Below the pieces are notes generated by a model. That model did not search any database, was not told where the DNA came from, and was given only the letters and a program-made list of their open reading frames with translations. A program made the translations under genes and the position numbers. Shown here in pieces: positions 8,981 to 20,903 of a stretch of 64,000 bases of DNA; the stretch's first letter is position 1; every line of letters starts with the position of its first letter. Origin of the DNA: Rhynchonema sp. JSB1_4 (Eukaryota; Nematoda; Chromadorea; Monhysterida; Xyalidae); assembly GCA_030248065.1 (NCBI GenBank), contig JASAMV010008854.1, positions 1 through 64,000 of the forward strand, given 5' to 3'.

Positions 8981-11103
8981 ATGAACGGTAAATTCAATTT
9001 TTAATTATTTGCTTGTTTTGCTGCACCGAAAAAACGGTTCACAACTTTTTTTATTTTTAGCGTATTCGTTCGACGGTCTTGCTGTTGTGATTCTACTTTT
9101 TATCTGCACCTGTGCCTATCTCCGTCGCGTGCCTCGTGTCAAGCAGTGGCTGTTATCGGAGAAAAAGGGCGCACTTGGCGTTTTATATAAGGTTGGCTGG
9201 ATTTTTGTTTCACTCACTCAATTTTCCCTCAGGTTCGCGTGGTAATTTTCCGAAACAAATTACCCGAAATATTACCGGCAATTTATTTTCAAAAAAATGC
9301 GTTTTTGCGTCTGAAACATACGTCTGACATAAATAAAATATTTTCTGCTGTTTCTACTGCGTTGGACTGGCTTTCCTGGATTAGGCGGTGCAGAAAGTGA
9401 AAAGAAAAAAGTTTTTCTTCGTTTTTTCCGAAAAGGAAAAAAATTTCCTTTTTTGCGATCATTTTTTTCTCCCAACTTTGACGGGAAAACAGCTAAATTT
9501 GCAGTGAAGATGGCATTTGGAGGTCAAAAACGAAAAAATCACCATTTAGTAAACGTTCAGTCTTTATTCAAGGTCGCCACATGTTAAATTTTCCGATGCT
9601 GAAAAATGTGCCGCTTTTGTGATCAAAATTCTGATCTCCACAAAATTTGGCGCTTTTCATTTTTTTCCTGAAATTTATTTTCATCACTTTTTTCACATGT
9701 TCTTTCCGCATTTTTTCCTTCATCCACGTTTTTCCCTTGTTTTCATTTATTTTGTTCATAGTCATTTTATCCCAAGAAAAATTTTCCTTTTCTTTTTTTG
9801 CTTTCTAACTCTGCCTCAAAGCTGGGTCAAAGTTGGTTCGGAAGCAAAAGGAAAAATTTTTTGCCTTTTTTCGAAAAAAATGGGAATGAGAAAATTTGAA
9901 AAAAATGAAAAAAATCGCGGTTTTCGAAGAAACAATAGAAAACACAAAGGAAAAAATGAACTTTCGGAGAAATCCAACACAGAAAGTGAGGCGAAAAACT
10001 TTCCGGGGCACAAAAATGACTAATATTTCTCGTGTCAAAGTGCCCCAGTTCCACGCAAAACTAGTATGAACACACCGAGCGTCTGCTGGAGGCCTGATTT
10101 GACGCATGCGTTGCTTGGAAAGTGTGCTAAAATCCGTTTTTGGGCTAATTTGGCCGTTTTCGCACAAAAATGTTTCGAAAAAATGGCACCTGAGAAAAGG
10201 ATAAACATTTCCGTTTTTTTCTTCAAATAGGAAACATTTTTCCTGGACTTTGCTCAGCCTTAAAGGGGAAATTGCACATTCCTTTTCGCCCTTCAAACTT
10301 TACAAGGGCTTAGATAACAGTTTGGACATCACAAAAGTCAAATCACTTGTTGCCAATTCTCAGACGTGCAACCACAAGACGCAAATAAAGAGGAACCGCC
10401 GGGAAGAAAATTCGCCGCGGACCGGCCGAATTTCTACCTGCGCATTCAGGGTTTCAAATGGTCTCGACGCGATCTGCTAATGTTTGCGTCAGAACAAAAT
10501 GTTCCATGGTGCACCAGCCAATTTGCCACATCTCGCAAAAGAAATTTCGAAAATTTTCGTCATTCTCTTTCATTCCGTGCGGCATCGCCCGTGCAACCAG
10601 CGTGGCGAGCGGGCTGAAACATTTTATTCTTACGCAAACATTAGCAGATCGCGTCGAGACCATTTGAAACCCTGAATGTGCAGGTAGAAATTCGGCCGGT
10701 CCGCGGCAAATTTTCTTCCCGGCGGTTCCTTTTGAACTGCATGTCATGGATGCATCTTAGCAAATTCATACTAAATAATTTGAGTTTTGTGATGCCCAGA
10801 CTGCAGTCTAAGCACTTGCAAAGTTTGAAGGGCGATTAGGAATGTGCAATTTCCCCTTTAACCGGAGGCAAAGATGCTTCAGGAACCAAAAATCTGCACC
10901 GATGTCAAACATTTCCGTCTGTCTTCTGATGGTACACAGCCGAGGGCCCTAATTCCGAGTTTGATCATAGATGTAAATGGCACTGGAGTAATAAAGTTTG
11001 AAAAAATTTATTTCTGCAGGCATCGGTAATCGGCGTGCGTTTGCATTGGGCCGTGTCCGGCTGCTGTACGCTCGCTGCCTTGTATTGTCTGTTGCTGCGC
11101 TGA
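8981..11103 (+). CDS. TMEM167B: Kish-B (TMEM167B), small Golgi/secretory-pathway membrane protein
   Basis: Three exons: 8981-8987, 9061-9191 and 11020-11103, giving 73 residues. The human protein is about 74. The tiny first exon (ATGAACG, then a GTAAAT donor) gives MNA. Exon 2 opens YSFDGLAVV and holds the first membrane segment (residues about 8-23, with the family's ICTCAY), then the cytosolic [15 protein letters not shown]. Exon 3 opens ASVIGVRLH and forms the second segment (about 55-71). All splice phases agree. The Kish family is conserved in eukaryotes and is involved in the early secretory pathway. I separate B from A by the [12 protein letters not shown] segment. Intron 2 is 1.8 kb and contains a TTAA-flanked foldback element. 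The stop is 28 bases before the next gene's ATG. Confidence 0.93.
10264..10857. mobile_element. piggyBac-like foldback element in Kish-B intron 2
   Basis: Flanked by TTAA on both sides (10260-10263 and 10858-10861). Ends AGGGGAAATTGCACATTCC and its inverse. The two halves are long imperfect inverted repeats: for example 10388-10495 pairs with about 10625-10735, including a GGTCTCGACGCGATCTGC block. It carries no open frame that I recognise and lies wholly within an intron. Confidence 0.8.
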
Positions 11104-11131
11104 TTTGCATACTTAAATCGACTCATCAATC

Positions 11132-11617
11132 ATGCCGCAACATAAAATGAAACAGAAAGTGAGTTTCGTCGGACTTCATTTCATTATTGTTTTTTTTGGT
11201 TTTGTGGTTCGTATTTTTTGAGGCGCGGTGTAGACCTTGGAACGCAACACTCTAGATTATCACACACACACACTGCACCAACAGATAACGGGAACGCGTC
11301 AAAAGAAAAAAGGCTGAGATTTTCAGGTCACGCTCCCCAGTGGTGTCAAGAAAGGCATTGGCAAGAGAAAATCGGGTGCTAAAAAGGGTCAGAAAATTGT
11401 CGCGCCGCCGAAAAAAGCCGCCGCAGTCGCTGAGGTATGGATTACTTTCAAGATTTCGTGTTAGTCGATCTCAAACAAGTTTATCTTTCCTCATTTCCAG
11501 TTCAAACAGCAAAAGAGCATTACGAAATCAATAAACAAGAATCTGGAAGAAGCCATTCAATCGAGGGCAAACTGCGACCAGGGGGTGACGCAGAAGACGA
11601 AATCTGATTCCAGATAA
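11132..11617 (+). CDS. C19orf53: UPF0390 family small basic nuclear protein (C19orf53 homologue)
   Basis: Three exons: 11132-11158 (MPQHKMKQK, GTGAGT donor), 11327-11434 and 11501-11617, giving 83 residues in consistent phase. Exon 2 is Lys/Gly-rich and carries KSGAKKGQKIVAPPKKA. Exon 3 carries a Lys-rich helix, FKQQKSITKSINKNLEEAI. This order (basic N-terminus, then IAPKK, then QQ.K..KNLE) is that of the UPF0390 / Leydig cell tumour 10 kDa family, whose molecular role is poorly defined. The start codon lies only 28 bases after the Kish-B stop, with no AG acceptor between, so the two may share a transcript. Assignment rests on short motifs and overall composition. Confidence 0.83.
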
Positions 11618-11688
11618 TTTTCACTGTAATTTATGTGCAGTCCACCGTCTTTACGGCGAATCGGTTACGAATTTCGGTCACAACAAAC

Positions 11689-12048
11689 CAGTGTAGTTCC
11701 TGGTGGGAGGGGGACCCGCCCCCTAAGGTACACTAATTTCCCCGACCAACGTACACTAGTACACCAATTTCCCCAATTTTTGCCTGAAACAGGCATTTTT
11801 AGGCCTACAATGGGCCTTATTAAGCAAAATATGTGTGATTTTTAGGTCAATGTTGTCAAAAGTCGCCAAAGTACCCTTATGAAGATTTTTTCCAAAAAGG
11901 GGCAAATATGGGTCAAATTTTCTGCCTCAAGAAGTGACTTTTTCCTGAATTTGGGTCTTCCCCCTTCCCCCCAGGGAGGTACACTAATTTCCCCTCCGAA
12001 AAAGAAGGGAGGTACACGAATTTCCCCGCCGGACCAGGAACTACACTG
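11689..12048. mobile_element. hAT-like element, CAGTGTAGTTCCTGG family, uninterrupted copy
   Basis: 360 bp with ends CAGTGTAGTTCCTGGT and ACCAGGAACTACACTG. Flanks CAACAAAC and CAATAAAC match at 7 of 8. Words are GGTACACTAATTTCCCC, not the CTATCTCCCCC words of the copies at 5 kb and 54 kb. It lies just after the UPF0390 stop, probably in the 3' flank. Confidence 0.9.
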
Positions 12049-13192
12049 CAATAAACACAACCTCTAATCACTATGTTGAGCATGAGGCCGCCTTCGCAAG
12101 AAAGAGCGTGGACTGAGCCAAGTACCATTGTTATCTGAAAATTTGCTGCGGCTGTGCTGAGAGTTTATATCAATCAGAATCAGATCAGTTGTGAAACGTA
12201 GAGCGGCCCAAAGTCGTTTCAAGATGTGTAGCTCCACGTAATGGCCAAATAAATTTCTGTGAAAAGTGGGCTGTATCTGATGGCCTGATGTTTCACCACT
12301 GCACAAAACGTTGAAATTCTGCGGTATTTCTGTTCTTACTGACTGAATTGTAAATGTGCTGGTTGTTGTGCGTGCTTGTTACTTCTCTATTCCTGGCGGC
12401 TATGATAAGGTATAGTAAATTTCCAAATTCGCTGCTGCACAGTAAAGAATGCCCCATAGTTAATGTCAGGTTCTAAACCCGAAATTCAACTTGTGAAACA
12501 TTCGGACAGCCAACACACACGCAGCTTGCCAGGCAGCTGCGCGCAATGTTTCAGAACCGCGCATCGGCAACACCTTTGGAGGTTAAGACATTAACAATGC
12601 GGTCTCGTAATGTTTCAAAGTGATGGTAAAAGTTCAAAAGCAACAAGCATGTCAAGCTTAACGCCGCTGCCTAAGCCTAAGAATGCTTGACCCGCACGCA
12701 TTGTGAAGCCGGCGTCACCTTGTGGAGGCATTAAGTTGACGGATGTCACAAAGATATTTTTGTGCATTGTTCTTGTCAACGCACGGTTGTTATTGTTTAT
12801 CCCACATAACTGCGATAGTGTCACTTTCAAAGGAGCTATTGTTTTCGTTGATCTGAGAATGTGAAAAAATAAAATGTCACTGTTTGGGTTGGGATTCATG
12901 CATGTCAAAACAATAAAAATCAGTGAGTTGATGAGAGCATGATGACATTACTTTGGATCGGTTTTTACCACTAGCAGTACTGCAGGTTCTGTCTCGTGTA
13001 ATCCATGCTTCACTTCCGAAATATGTTTGAAGAAAGTATATTTCCGGTCACAAGATTTCGCAAAAAATGCACCTAGTGATTGTATCAATTACTGCAAAGC
13101 ACACATTCCAGGCGCAAAAAGGTATTTCTGTGGCATAACGGCGTAAATACCAACCTGGGGGCTAAAATTGTCCTATTTTCCAGGTTACCCGC

Positions 13193-13531
13193 ATGGAGGT
13201 GTCTTACTATTTGCACAAACAGTTTCACCTGCGGACATTTGCATGCATTGCGTGTGTGTTATTTGATCTTTGGACGCGAAGACTCAGCGCGCCCACTGGT
13301 TTGTTGGCAACATTTGGTGAAAAGTGCTTTTTGCATGAAAAAATGGCCTGCATGTATTTCCGGTTCGTGCTTCGTGGTCAAAGAAAATTTCGTTTTGCGC
13401 CGGTAATTTGCATTCGTGCAGATTATTATGGTGAACAGATTGTTCATTGTTACCCATTTCATCACTCACTGGATGAAGAAACGTGTGCATACTTACACAT
13501 TGTTTACTATAACCCAATGCGGGAAACCTAA
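13193..13531 (+). other. Uncertain open frame after a splice-acceptor-like site
   Basis: An open frame of 112 codons follows a TTTTCCAG acceptor-like sequence. The conceptual product is aromatic and Cys/His-rich and matches no family I know. It could be an upstream exon of the channel gene, but no phase-matched junction was found and it may be chance. The stretch 12049-13192 shows nothing recognisable. Confidence 0.15.
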
Positions 13532-13706
13532 TGAAAAAAATGACATTATTTGGTCCCCAAATCGGATCAACACATAGAAATGGCATGTAGCTTTCGATCT
13601 CGACACTGTCAGGACGGTATCGTGATGAAAGCTGCAAGTCGTCAAATAAACATGAACCGTTCTCGCGAAATACGCTAATCCTTTGTGAACGCAAACACTT
13701 CCACCC

Positions 13707-13765
13707 TCCAATGGGACTCGTACCGACGACATTGCTCCAGCCGATTGAGCTATAGGAGGTCGTGT
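13707..13765 (-). repeat. tRNA-like / SINE-head remnant
   Basis: On the minus strand there is an A-box-like TAGCTCAATCGG with a GCTC/GAGC D-arm, followed by a B-box-like GGTACGAGTCC. The anticodon arm is missing, so this is not a working tRNA gene. It looks like a decayed tRNA-derived SINE promoter. Confidence 0.4.
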
Positions 13766-13803
13766 CGATCCCAATTGTTCCAGAATAAACAATACATCAA
13801 ACA

Positions 13804-16800
13804 ATGTCAATGAACAATTACGTTGTGCTCACGCATTCAAGACACCCGGGCGTGGACGCCAGTGGACTGCGACGGGAAGAACGATATGCGCTGAGCAAAG
13901 TGCAGCAGAATGGAGTGACCATCGGAGTCACCATACATCCGCCTTGGGTCTACAAGGAAGCAGTTGAAAAGGTTGGATTTGTGTGCAAGCAAAGTGTAAG
14001 ATCATGCACTCCATAATACGGCATGCATGTGCCGCCACACGGTGGTAAAGGTTCCATCCTGATCCTTGAGACCAACAAATGAACCAACGGTTGGCTAATC
14101 TTTATCAGCAGGCTGAAAAAGTCCCTCAACTGATTTGCGTGGTCGCCGTGGTATCATACTTTTTTCACGACTGATTACAGTCAGTTGACCTACGTATACA
14201 TGCTCTGCTGCCAGACCCGCTCAGTTGCCAATTGCAAGAGCAGAAATTGTATTATTAAGTCATGTGGTGTTAGGCCCTCGCCAAACGCTCAAAGCCACAT
14301 ATGTATATTCGTTGCCGGCAAAGTGTCCAAACCTACACCCCACGAAGCCCAGATCGCAACAATAATCCGAAAGCCCAACTAGAGTGTGATGGCCTTTTCT
14401 CAGAAAACTTTGCAACATTATTTCCTTATCGACCCATCAGACTGACATCAGCAAGCTGTCGTTCCCGGGCATCGCAATGGAGTACACGAACATGATTTGT
14501 CATCGTGTTGGTATGCGTTGTGCGTACAAACTGCTCAACACAACGGGCGTAGAGCCGGAATTGTGGTCGCCCACGCAGGATTATCAGGTGTTGGATTTGT
14601 TGATTATTCGTTCCCTCTCCTTCCAAACGCTGCATACCGCAATCCTGCACGAAACAAGTGTGTCAACGTGGTTCACATGACAGTGCACCAAGTGTACTTC
14701 GTTTCACAGCGGCGAAAGTTGTATCCGCGTGTTTGTAGGATGTAGGCCATGTCCAATGCTGGTAGCATGTAGGCCGTATATGCACACACATTCGAGTGAA
14801 ACGTCACACAGGAGCTAATGCGACAACAACTGATCGTGTACAACAGCTTCAACATGACGTTGCCAATAATGGTCGAGACGGACACCGAGACTGACTTGGA
14901 CTACACAACACCATTGTTCTTCATGGAAGACGGTTCGGTTTCAAATGTTTTTTGGTCGACTCACTCAGGCAAAATCGATGAAATCTGCGGCCCAGCTCAA
15001 AGAAAGAGCAAAGACTGAGATTCAGGTCTCAGGGCCCAGGAGCCCTTTTGTTGCTCAACCGGCGTCGGGCCAACGAACTAAAAGTCAAAAGCTTTAGTTT
15101 CGGTCACGAACAGTCTGCCATTCCATGCCACCCGTTTCATTCACAGGTCTTCTGATGCGCCCAATCCAGCGTCAGTCCGAATTCGTCATCCAGCCATTCG
15201 ACATCAGCATTTGGCTGTTGTTGCTGGTGATCTTCTGCACAATCGCCTGTCTGGACGTGGTCATGCGCGTCATGTTTGCGCCTGTGCGTGATGTGATGAA
15301 ATACAGGTGTTGTTATACCATGTGTTGGTTGGTGTCTACCGTCTTTCCACAAGAATTGAGCCACCCTGTTTCCAAGTTTCTACTCAATTTCTATTCTACA
15401 TAACTTCCCAGTTTCTTCCAGTTCACCGTGTCTATAATTTTCAGTCTTTTCAGCTCCTGTGATTCCCAGTTTCTACAACTTCCAGTTATTACCAATTCCT
15501 GTTTCTACATAATTTCCGTTTCCACAACTGTCAGCTTCTACAAATTTCCAAGTTTGTACGATTTCCCGTTTCCACAATTTCCCGCGTTCCTACAAAGTCC
15601 ATAGTTTCCACTCACAGTTTCTATAGTTTCTACACAATTGCCAGTTTCTACCGTCATCCCTGGATCGCTGCGTTCGCACACGCCGTCGGTCCGAACGTCT
15701 ACAGCCGGGACGCCGCGTGGATGGTGAATCTGGGCATCATGTGTCAGCGAGGGGTGAACATCAACGCCAGTGAATGGTCGAGGAGGGTACTCTATGGCAT
15801 GTTTGGTAAGTTCCAAGGGCAGATCCAGGGGGCCACAGGGGCCATGGCCTCCCCGTTGGTCAGATTGGCCCTGAAAGGGGGCACCGTTTCGGATGGAGGA
15901 AGAAAAAGAACCCCTAAATTGCAGTATTCACTCTAAGTACACCTCAAGAGTCAAAAATCGTGTAAGATACACGTTTTTCAGTGACATTTATGTGAAACAT
16001 CATGTTCCAGTAGACACCATTTTGTTGCAGGTCTGACGTCGATCATAATCTGGGCATCCTATTCAGCGTTCCTTGTCAGTCATCGTGTATCCTCTCGGAC
16101 CACTTTACCGGCATCGACCTTGGAGGTCAGGCGGGCGGTGGCGGCAATTTTCGTAGGACTTTTTGAAAACGAATTTTAGAAACACTTCCAACATGAAAGC
16201 TACGTTGTTCAGGAACTAGCGGTGCGATTGGAGCGCAACGAATACAAACTGTTGATCGACGCGCATTCCATTCAATTCTTGACACAAATTCGCAAATCCC
16301 AATCACCGACCACGCCACCGAACGTGTTCAAACGATTGGGTGTTGCGCTGGGGCACAATTCACCCGAAATGGTCGTCAATATGACAGAGGTATTTTATAC
16401 GGATCATGTCATGTCAGCCGCTCGTATCCGGTGTAGCGCATGCGAGAACTTAATTTGAAGCTCGCCTCCGGCCGTCCTGCCTTGCTCTATCATGAATGTT
16501 TGTCTCTGACAGGCCCACATCGCTTGTTCGTGATGGGTTACATGGCAGTTTCGTGTTTTGTGCGTACAATCGTGGCCATTGCACTAGCCGCTGAGATTGA
16601 GAAAGCACTGAGACGAAATGCAATCACGGGAGATACTTGGCGTTCTCTTACGAATAGTTCATCGTTCCAGTGGTCACTTTCCTTCGAGAAATGTTCCAAG
16701 AGATCGTGTTTGTGAACGAAAATATAGACTGTTGCATGACGGTCGGATTGCAAAACTGAATTGAGACCACGGAATCTGCAGAACATGTTGTGTGGACTGT

Positions 16801-19466
16801 TATTGAAACATCAAACCATCTTTCTGAATGACAAACTATATGCTAATCTTCATAGGCCGTTCATCGATTGGCATCGAACGACAGCGAACGTCTGATCATC
16901 TATTCAACCAAATCAACATTGAGGTCGATCGCTCGATCAAATTGCAATCTCACAATTGTACCGGTTGGTTTCGAAAGACTTGCTGGAGGATTACGAACAA
17001 CGATGCAATACATGCGGTCACTTGTGCCTGCTTATGGAATAGTCATTTTGTGTTTGCCTGCCGTATCTGACGATGTCCAGGTGCCCGCTGCGCGTCTGCG
17101 AAACAGTGGTGGCGGCAGAAACACGCAACAATAGATGAGGCACATATTACTCTACTTCGTGGACCATGCATTTTCGTCAGCATTGGCCCACCGTTTGGTC
17201 ATTTATTTTTCGCCTGTTTGCAAACTCATTTGTACCCTGCGATAGGGCTTTCATTGTATGAACACACGCGTGCTCAAATCCGTATGTGACTCTGGCATGA
17301 GCAGGTCAAACGATTCTTTCATTTCTTATAGACGGTTCATCGGAGTGACACCGACACCATGGTAGAATCTTTATGACTGACTTTTTATCCACGAGCATGA
17401 AAGCACAACATTGACATCATGGTAAAACCCTAGCTCGGTTAAAAAAGACTGCCACATACCTTGATTTTAAGCGGAGTATTCTTTACGGAAAATCATTAAA
17501 AAGCCAAGATGTGCATGTATTCGCAGGTACCGGTGACCAATCGCGGTTCATTCGCGTTCCGCCGCAGTCCGCCGGCACCGCCGTTGGCTCGCGTCTTCAA
17601 CAAATTCACACTCAGCTTCGGCGATTTCGGCGATTTCATTGAGCAACAGGAGAAAAAGGTTGGATGTTTAATTTGTAGTGGACCAAATATTATTGACGTG
17701 AAATGGCCGTTATAAGTGCAGAGTAAGCATACCCTCCTCATCGTGAACCTCCATCGTCAAACACTCCGTGACTGAGCGTTTGGCTCGCAGTTGATCGCTC
17801 TTCATAGCACCATCAAGCAGGGTTGGGCAAAAAAAACGACGGCGTTTTTTCTTAAAAAAACAACGTTTTTTTTCAAAAAAAACCCTGGGTCGTTTTTCCT
17901 TTTTTAAATACTGAATTTCCTTGATTTTCAGTGATTTTTCAGGGAAAGCACCCTGATTATCAAGGAAAATCAATTTTTTGTCCCATTTTTTTCAAAAAAT
18001 GTTCGACCAATTTTTACTTTGTCGAGATACGTCGACATACGGAGTTTGACCTTCAATGATGATCCCGGCCAAAGTTGGTCTCATGATGCGTGTCTGATAT
18101 GGGATCTTAACAACTCGGTAGAAAAGGGTTGAAACCCGTTTATTTTGCCTCAGAACACATAGAATTGCTTCATTTAACCACGTTTGCTTCCCAAGATGAG
18201 CTTTTCAAATTTTTTGGGGGCATATTTTGGTCATCTGGGCGTTTTAAAATAACGTTTTTTTTAAAAAACGTTTTAAAAAAACGATTTTATGAAAAAAAAC
18301 GTTTTTTACCCAACCCTGCCAACAAGGCCCAAATCCTCGAAAGCGCAACCGTCCCCAAACGCGACGATGACAACTTCCAGCTGGCTGACCTCAATTGGTT
18401 GCGTGCCTACGAGAACCCGAACAGCAGCGTTTTTTCACGCACCCATGTTTTGGGAACAAAAAAAGGGAATTTACGCACCGAGTTGGAGAGCGTAAGATAT
18501 ATCAAATACACTGCTGCGCAAGGCGCCCGGTGGCTGTGGCGCTTTCGAGAATTTGAGCCGAAGTGTGGTAAACATTCTATCGCGACCGAAAACGCCGGGT
18601 CCCAATGACGTCACCGTGAACAGTCAAAGTATGTTGTTTCAAACATTCAATTTTCAGTACCGTTTCGGCCGTAACTGTCTTGAGCTGGCCTATACGGACC
18701 GAAAGCGTAAGATTAGCGTCAAAAATCTCGAAGTCAGCTTCTTTCTGCTCGTGTCTGGTGTCGGCTTCGGTTTGTTTGTTCTCATTGCTGAGCAGCTGTA
18801 CAGATGTCATGCCAACTACAGGGAGAGACACAGACAGGCGGCACAACTGGTTGGATATGAGTACAGTTTTATTTTTTATCTGATGGGTGTTGGTTGTGAA
18901 AGCACCTTTGAGGAATTCTGACTAACCACAACTCCCTTGGCCTGTTCTGCAAAGTATGGGTTCACCTTGGGCTTGGAGCTAGCCAGAGTCAAGCAGTTAT
19001 AATCCGGCGTAACAGAGCGCGCAGTGCGGTCAATCTAGCACTTTCAGAAAGCATTGGCTGAGAGGCCATGCGCATCAAAGAGCACATTGACCGAGAAAGA
19101 CACCATTGACAAGATAATACTCAGCAAGTGCGCCTCCTTCATTTAGACTGTTCCAAAGGAAAGATGGCGCGCTGTGATCGGTAGCTATCGTCCCTATCGG
19201 CAAAAACCATGAGTCAAAAATGATAAAAATCAAAAAACTTTTCATTCAAGGTGATCCCTCTGGAATCTCTCCCGTCAACATCCAAGTCTCGATCGGGTCG
19301 TGCGAGTAGCGGTGGCGGTCACACCAATCACCAGCACAAGCCGGTTGCTGTCAACAAACGTTGGCAAGGCAAAGTGACCAAGGCCGGCGCGTGGAATCGT
19401 CGTCAGAATGTACGAAAACGACAGCCACCGACGACGATATCCGGCCGAGACACTGAGCTAGTTTGA
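13804..19466 (+). CDS. Ionotropic glutamate receptor-like channel subunit (IR type)
   Basis: Eleven phase-consistent exons: 13804-13995, 14456-14587, 14812-14932, 15147-15306, 15645-15805, 16031-16125, 16180-16389, 16856-16957, 17527-17658, 18658-18849 and 19251-19466, about 570 residues. S1 starts at VTIGVTIHPPWV and runs to TDLDYTTPLFF. M1 is about 167-187 (ISIWLLLLVIFCTIACLDVV). The pore loop is in exon 5. M3 is about 258-277 (IIIWASYSAFLVS, in place of SYTANLAAF). S2 runs to ARVFNKFTLSFGDF. M4 is about 459-481. A basic tail ends at 570. The S1 arginine that binds the glutamate carboxylate is Thr here, and no amino-terminal domain is seen; both point to a divergent IR-type ligand-gated cation channel. 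The start codon is uncertain: exon 1 may be spliced at 13842. A CAGGGTTGGGC element sits in the intron before the M4 exon. Confidence 0.85.
17818..18318. mobile_element. hAT-like element, CAGGGTTGGGC family, in channel-gene intron
   Basis: Ends CAGGGTTGGGCAAAAAA and GCCCAACCCTG. Flanks CCATCAAG and CCAACAAG match at 7 of 8. 501 bp. The interior (GAGATACGTCGACATACGGA, CATATTTTGGTCATCTGGGC) is shared in inverse orientation with 26262-26638. It does not touch the exons. Confidence 0.88.
18340..18500 (+). repeat. Dispersed coding-like fragment (FQLADL repeat), copy 1
   Basis: Within the channel intron, an open frame reads RDDDNFQLADLNWLRAYENP and continues to VLGTKKGN. The same segment recurs at about 19890-20035 (frame broken) and on the minus strand at 61730-61870 (frame largely open). 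The source protein is not recognised. It may be a fragment of a transposon or a captured gene. Confidence 0.5.
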
Positions 19467-19774
19467 AATGAAATTCCCCCGACTCAGACTTGACTTTTAT
19501 GGACTAATGTACTGTATATTTCTTTTGTTGTGCGCATTAGACCAAACCAACTCACGATTTGTGGGCACAAACATTCCGGTTAACAACTGCAACAGCGTTA
19601 CCTTTTAATCGTCTGGATGTATGTTTTCCCTTACGCTTCTGCAACTTCCAGGGTGTGATTTGGCAAGTAAATTATCTTAATTTTCATGTCGCTGACTTTT
19701 TGCAAGTGTTCCGTGGTGTTGGCATATATCCATTTTTTAAGAAAAAATGAGCATGATTTGGAGGGCGGACTATA

Positions 19775-20040
19775 TACACATACATATAGTCCAACCACGA
19801 GCTCATGAGACGACCGCCCTTTTTAAAGCTTGCTTGGCCAGATTCAAAAATGCGCCGGTTACACGGGTTTTCGCAAACAAAAGAAAGAGATTGGGCCGAG
19901 AGAGATGATGATAAGTTCCAGCTGGCTGACCCTCAATTTGTTGCCTGCTTACGCGAACAGCAACGTCGTTCAACACACAAATGTTTTGGGAGTCAAAAGG
20001 GAATTTATGGACCGAGGTGGAGAGCGTGGTTTTTAAAAAA
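19775..20040 (+). repeat. FQLADL repeat, copy 2, with TATAGTCCAACCA end
   Basis: Starts with TATAGTCCAACCACGAGC and GAGACG, then AAGCTTGCTTGGCCAG, then the fragment in a broken frame. The same order occurs, inverted, in 61443-61937. The rest of 19467-20890 shows nothing I recognise. Confidence 0.5.
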
Positions 20041-20903
20041 ATGCATGCATTTCTCTTTTCGTGGCTGGACTAAACATATTTGGCGTGCGCGGTTCAAAAT
20101 TTCTTTTGCAAAACGTCGTTCAGGTCGTTCAAAACGGCATAAGCTAAGCCGTTGACAAGCATTCGCACCTGACGCGAGAGCATACGGAAACAGTCCAGGG
20201 GCCGCCCAGTGAGCTTAGAACCAACCGATAGACCCATAACAATCCACAAATCCAAATACATCCAAAACTAACGGTGTCCTGGTCACAGACTTGCACAGCA
20301 CACACCACGACCCTGTTCATTGTTGGCCAATTGTTTCATTTTGTCTGAAAACTCGTAAACTGCTATAGTTCACAGAATCCAAATCTTCTGAACCCCCTGA
20401 ACTTACTCAAATCACAGTGATTTCGTGGCAATTCTTGCAGCCTTGATTCTCCCAGCCGGAGAGCGCCAGACATTTCTTGTTCTGATTACGAAATATTAAT
20501 TTACTATTAAATGTTTTTTGGATATGAATAATCATTTCTGGAGTTTCTGAATTTTTTCCTGATATTCATGCATTTTTCATTCGCTGGCGATCTGATTCAG
20601 GCACAGAAGCAATGGAACAGTCTTTTTTCGGCAAAATACTAGATAACAATAGATAAAAACAGAAATATCGTGCGCGAAACGAAAAATACATACGAAATGA
20701 CCGATACGCAGTAAATTGTATGTCAGAGAAAACCCAGTCAAGGAAAACCATAGCAGTTTCAATGTGCTTCTCCCTTTGTGTTCGACCAGGGTTAGCAGTC
20801 AATCAATAAAAAGTATCCGTTGCAAAACACGTTTGACTTGTGTAACCGCCCGATTTTCTTCGAGTAGATTATGTTTTCCGCATTATTATAAAAATTTGTG
20901 TCA

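Noticed and set aside
9568..10296. Overlapping Phe/Lys-rich open frames inside Kish-B intron 2
   Set aside because: Low-complexity A/T-rich DNA gives open frames on both strands; not conserved-looking and spliced out of a confident gene.
14497..14745. Alternative frame of the second channel exon
   Set aside because: The chosen frame (LSFPGIAMEYTNMICHRVG) fits S1 and the flanking phases; the other fits neither.
16513..16715. Extra channel exon after the acceptor-like site at 16512
   Set aside because: The in-phase frame meets a stop after six codons, and exons 16180-16389 and 16856-16957 join directly in phase with the expected S2 order.
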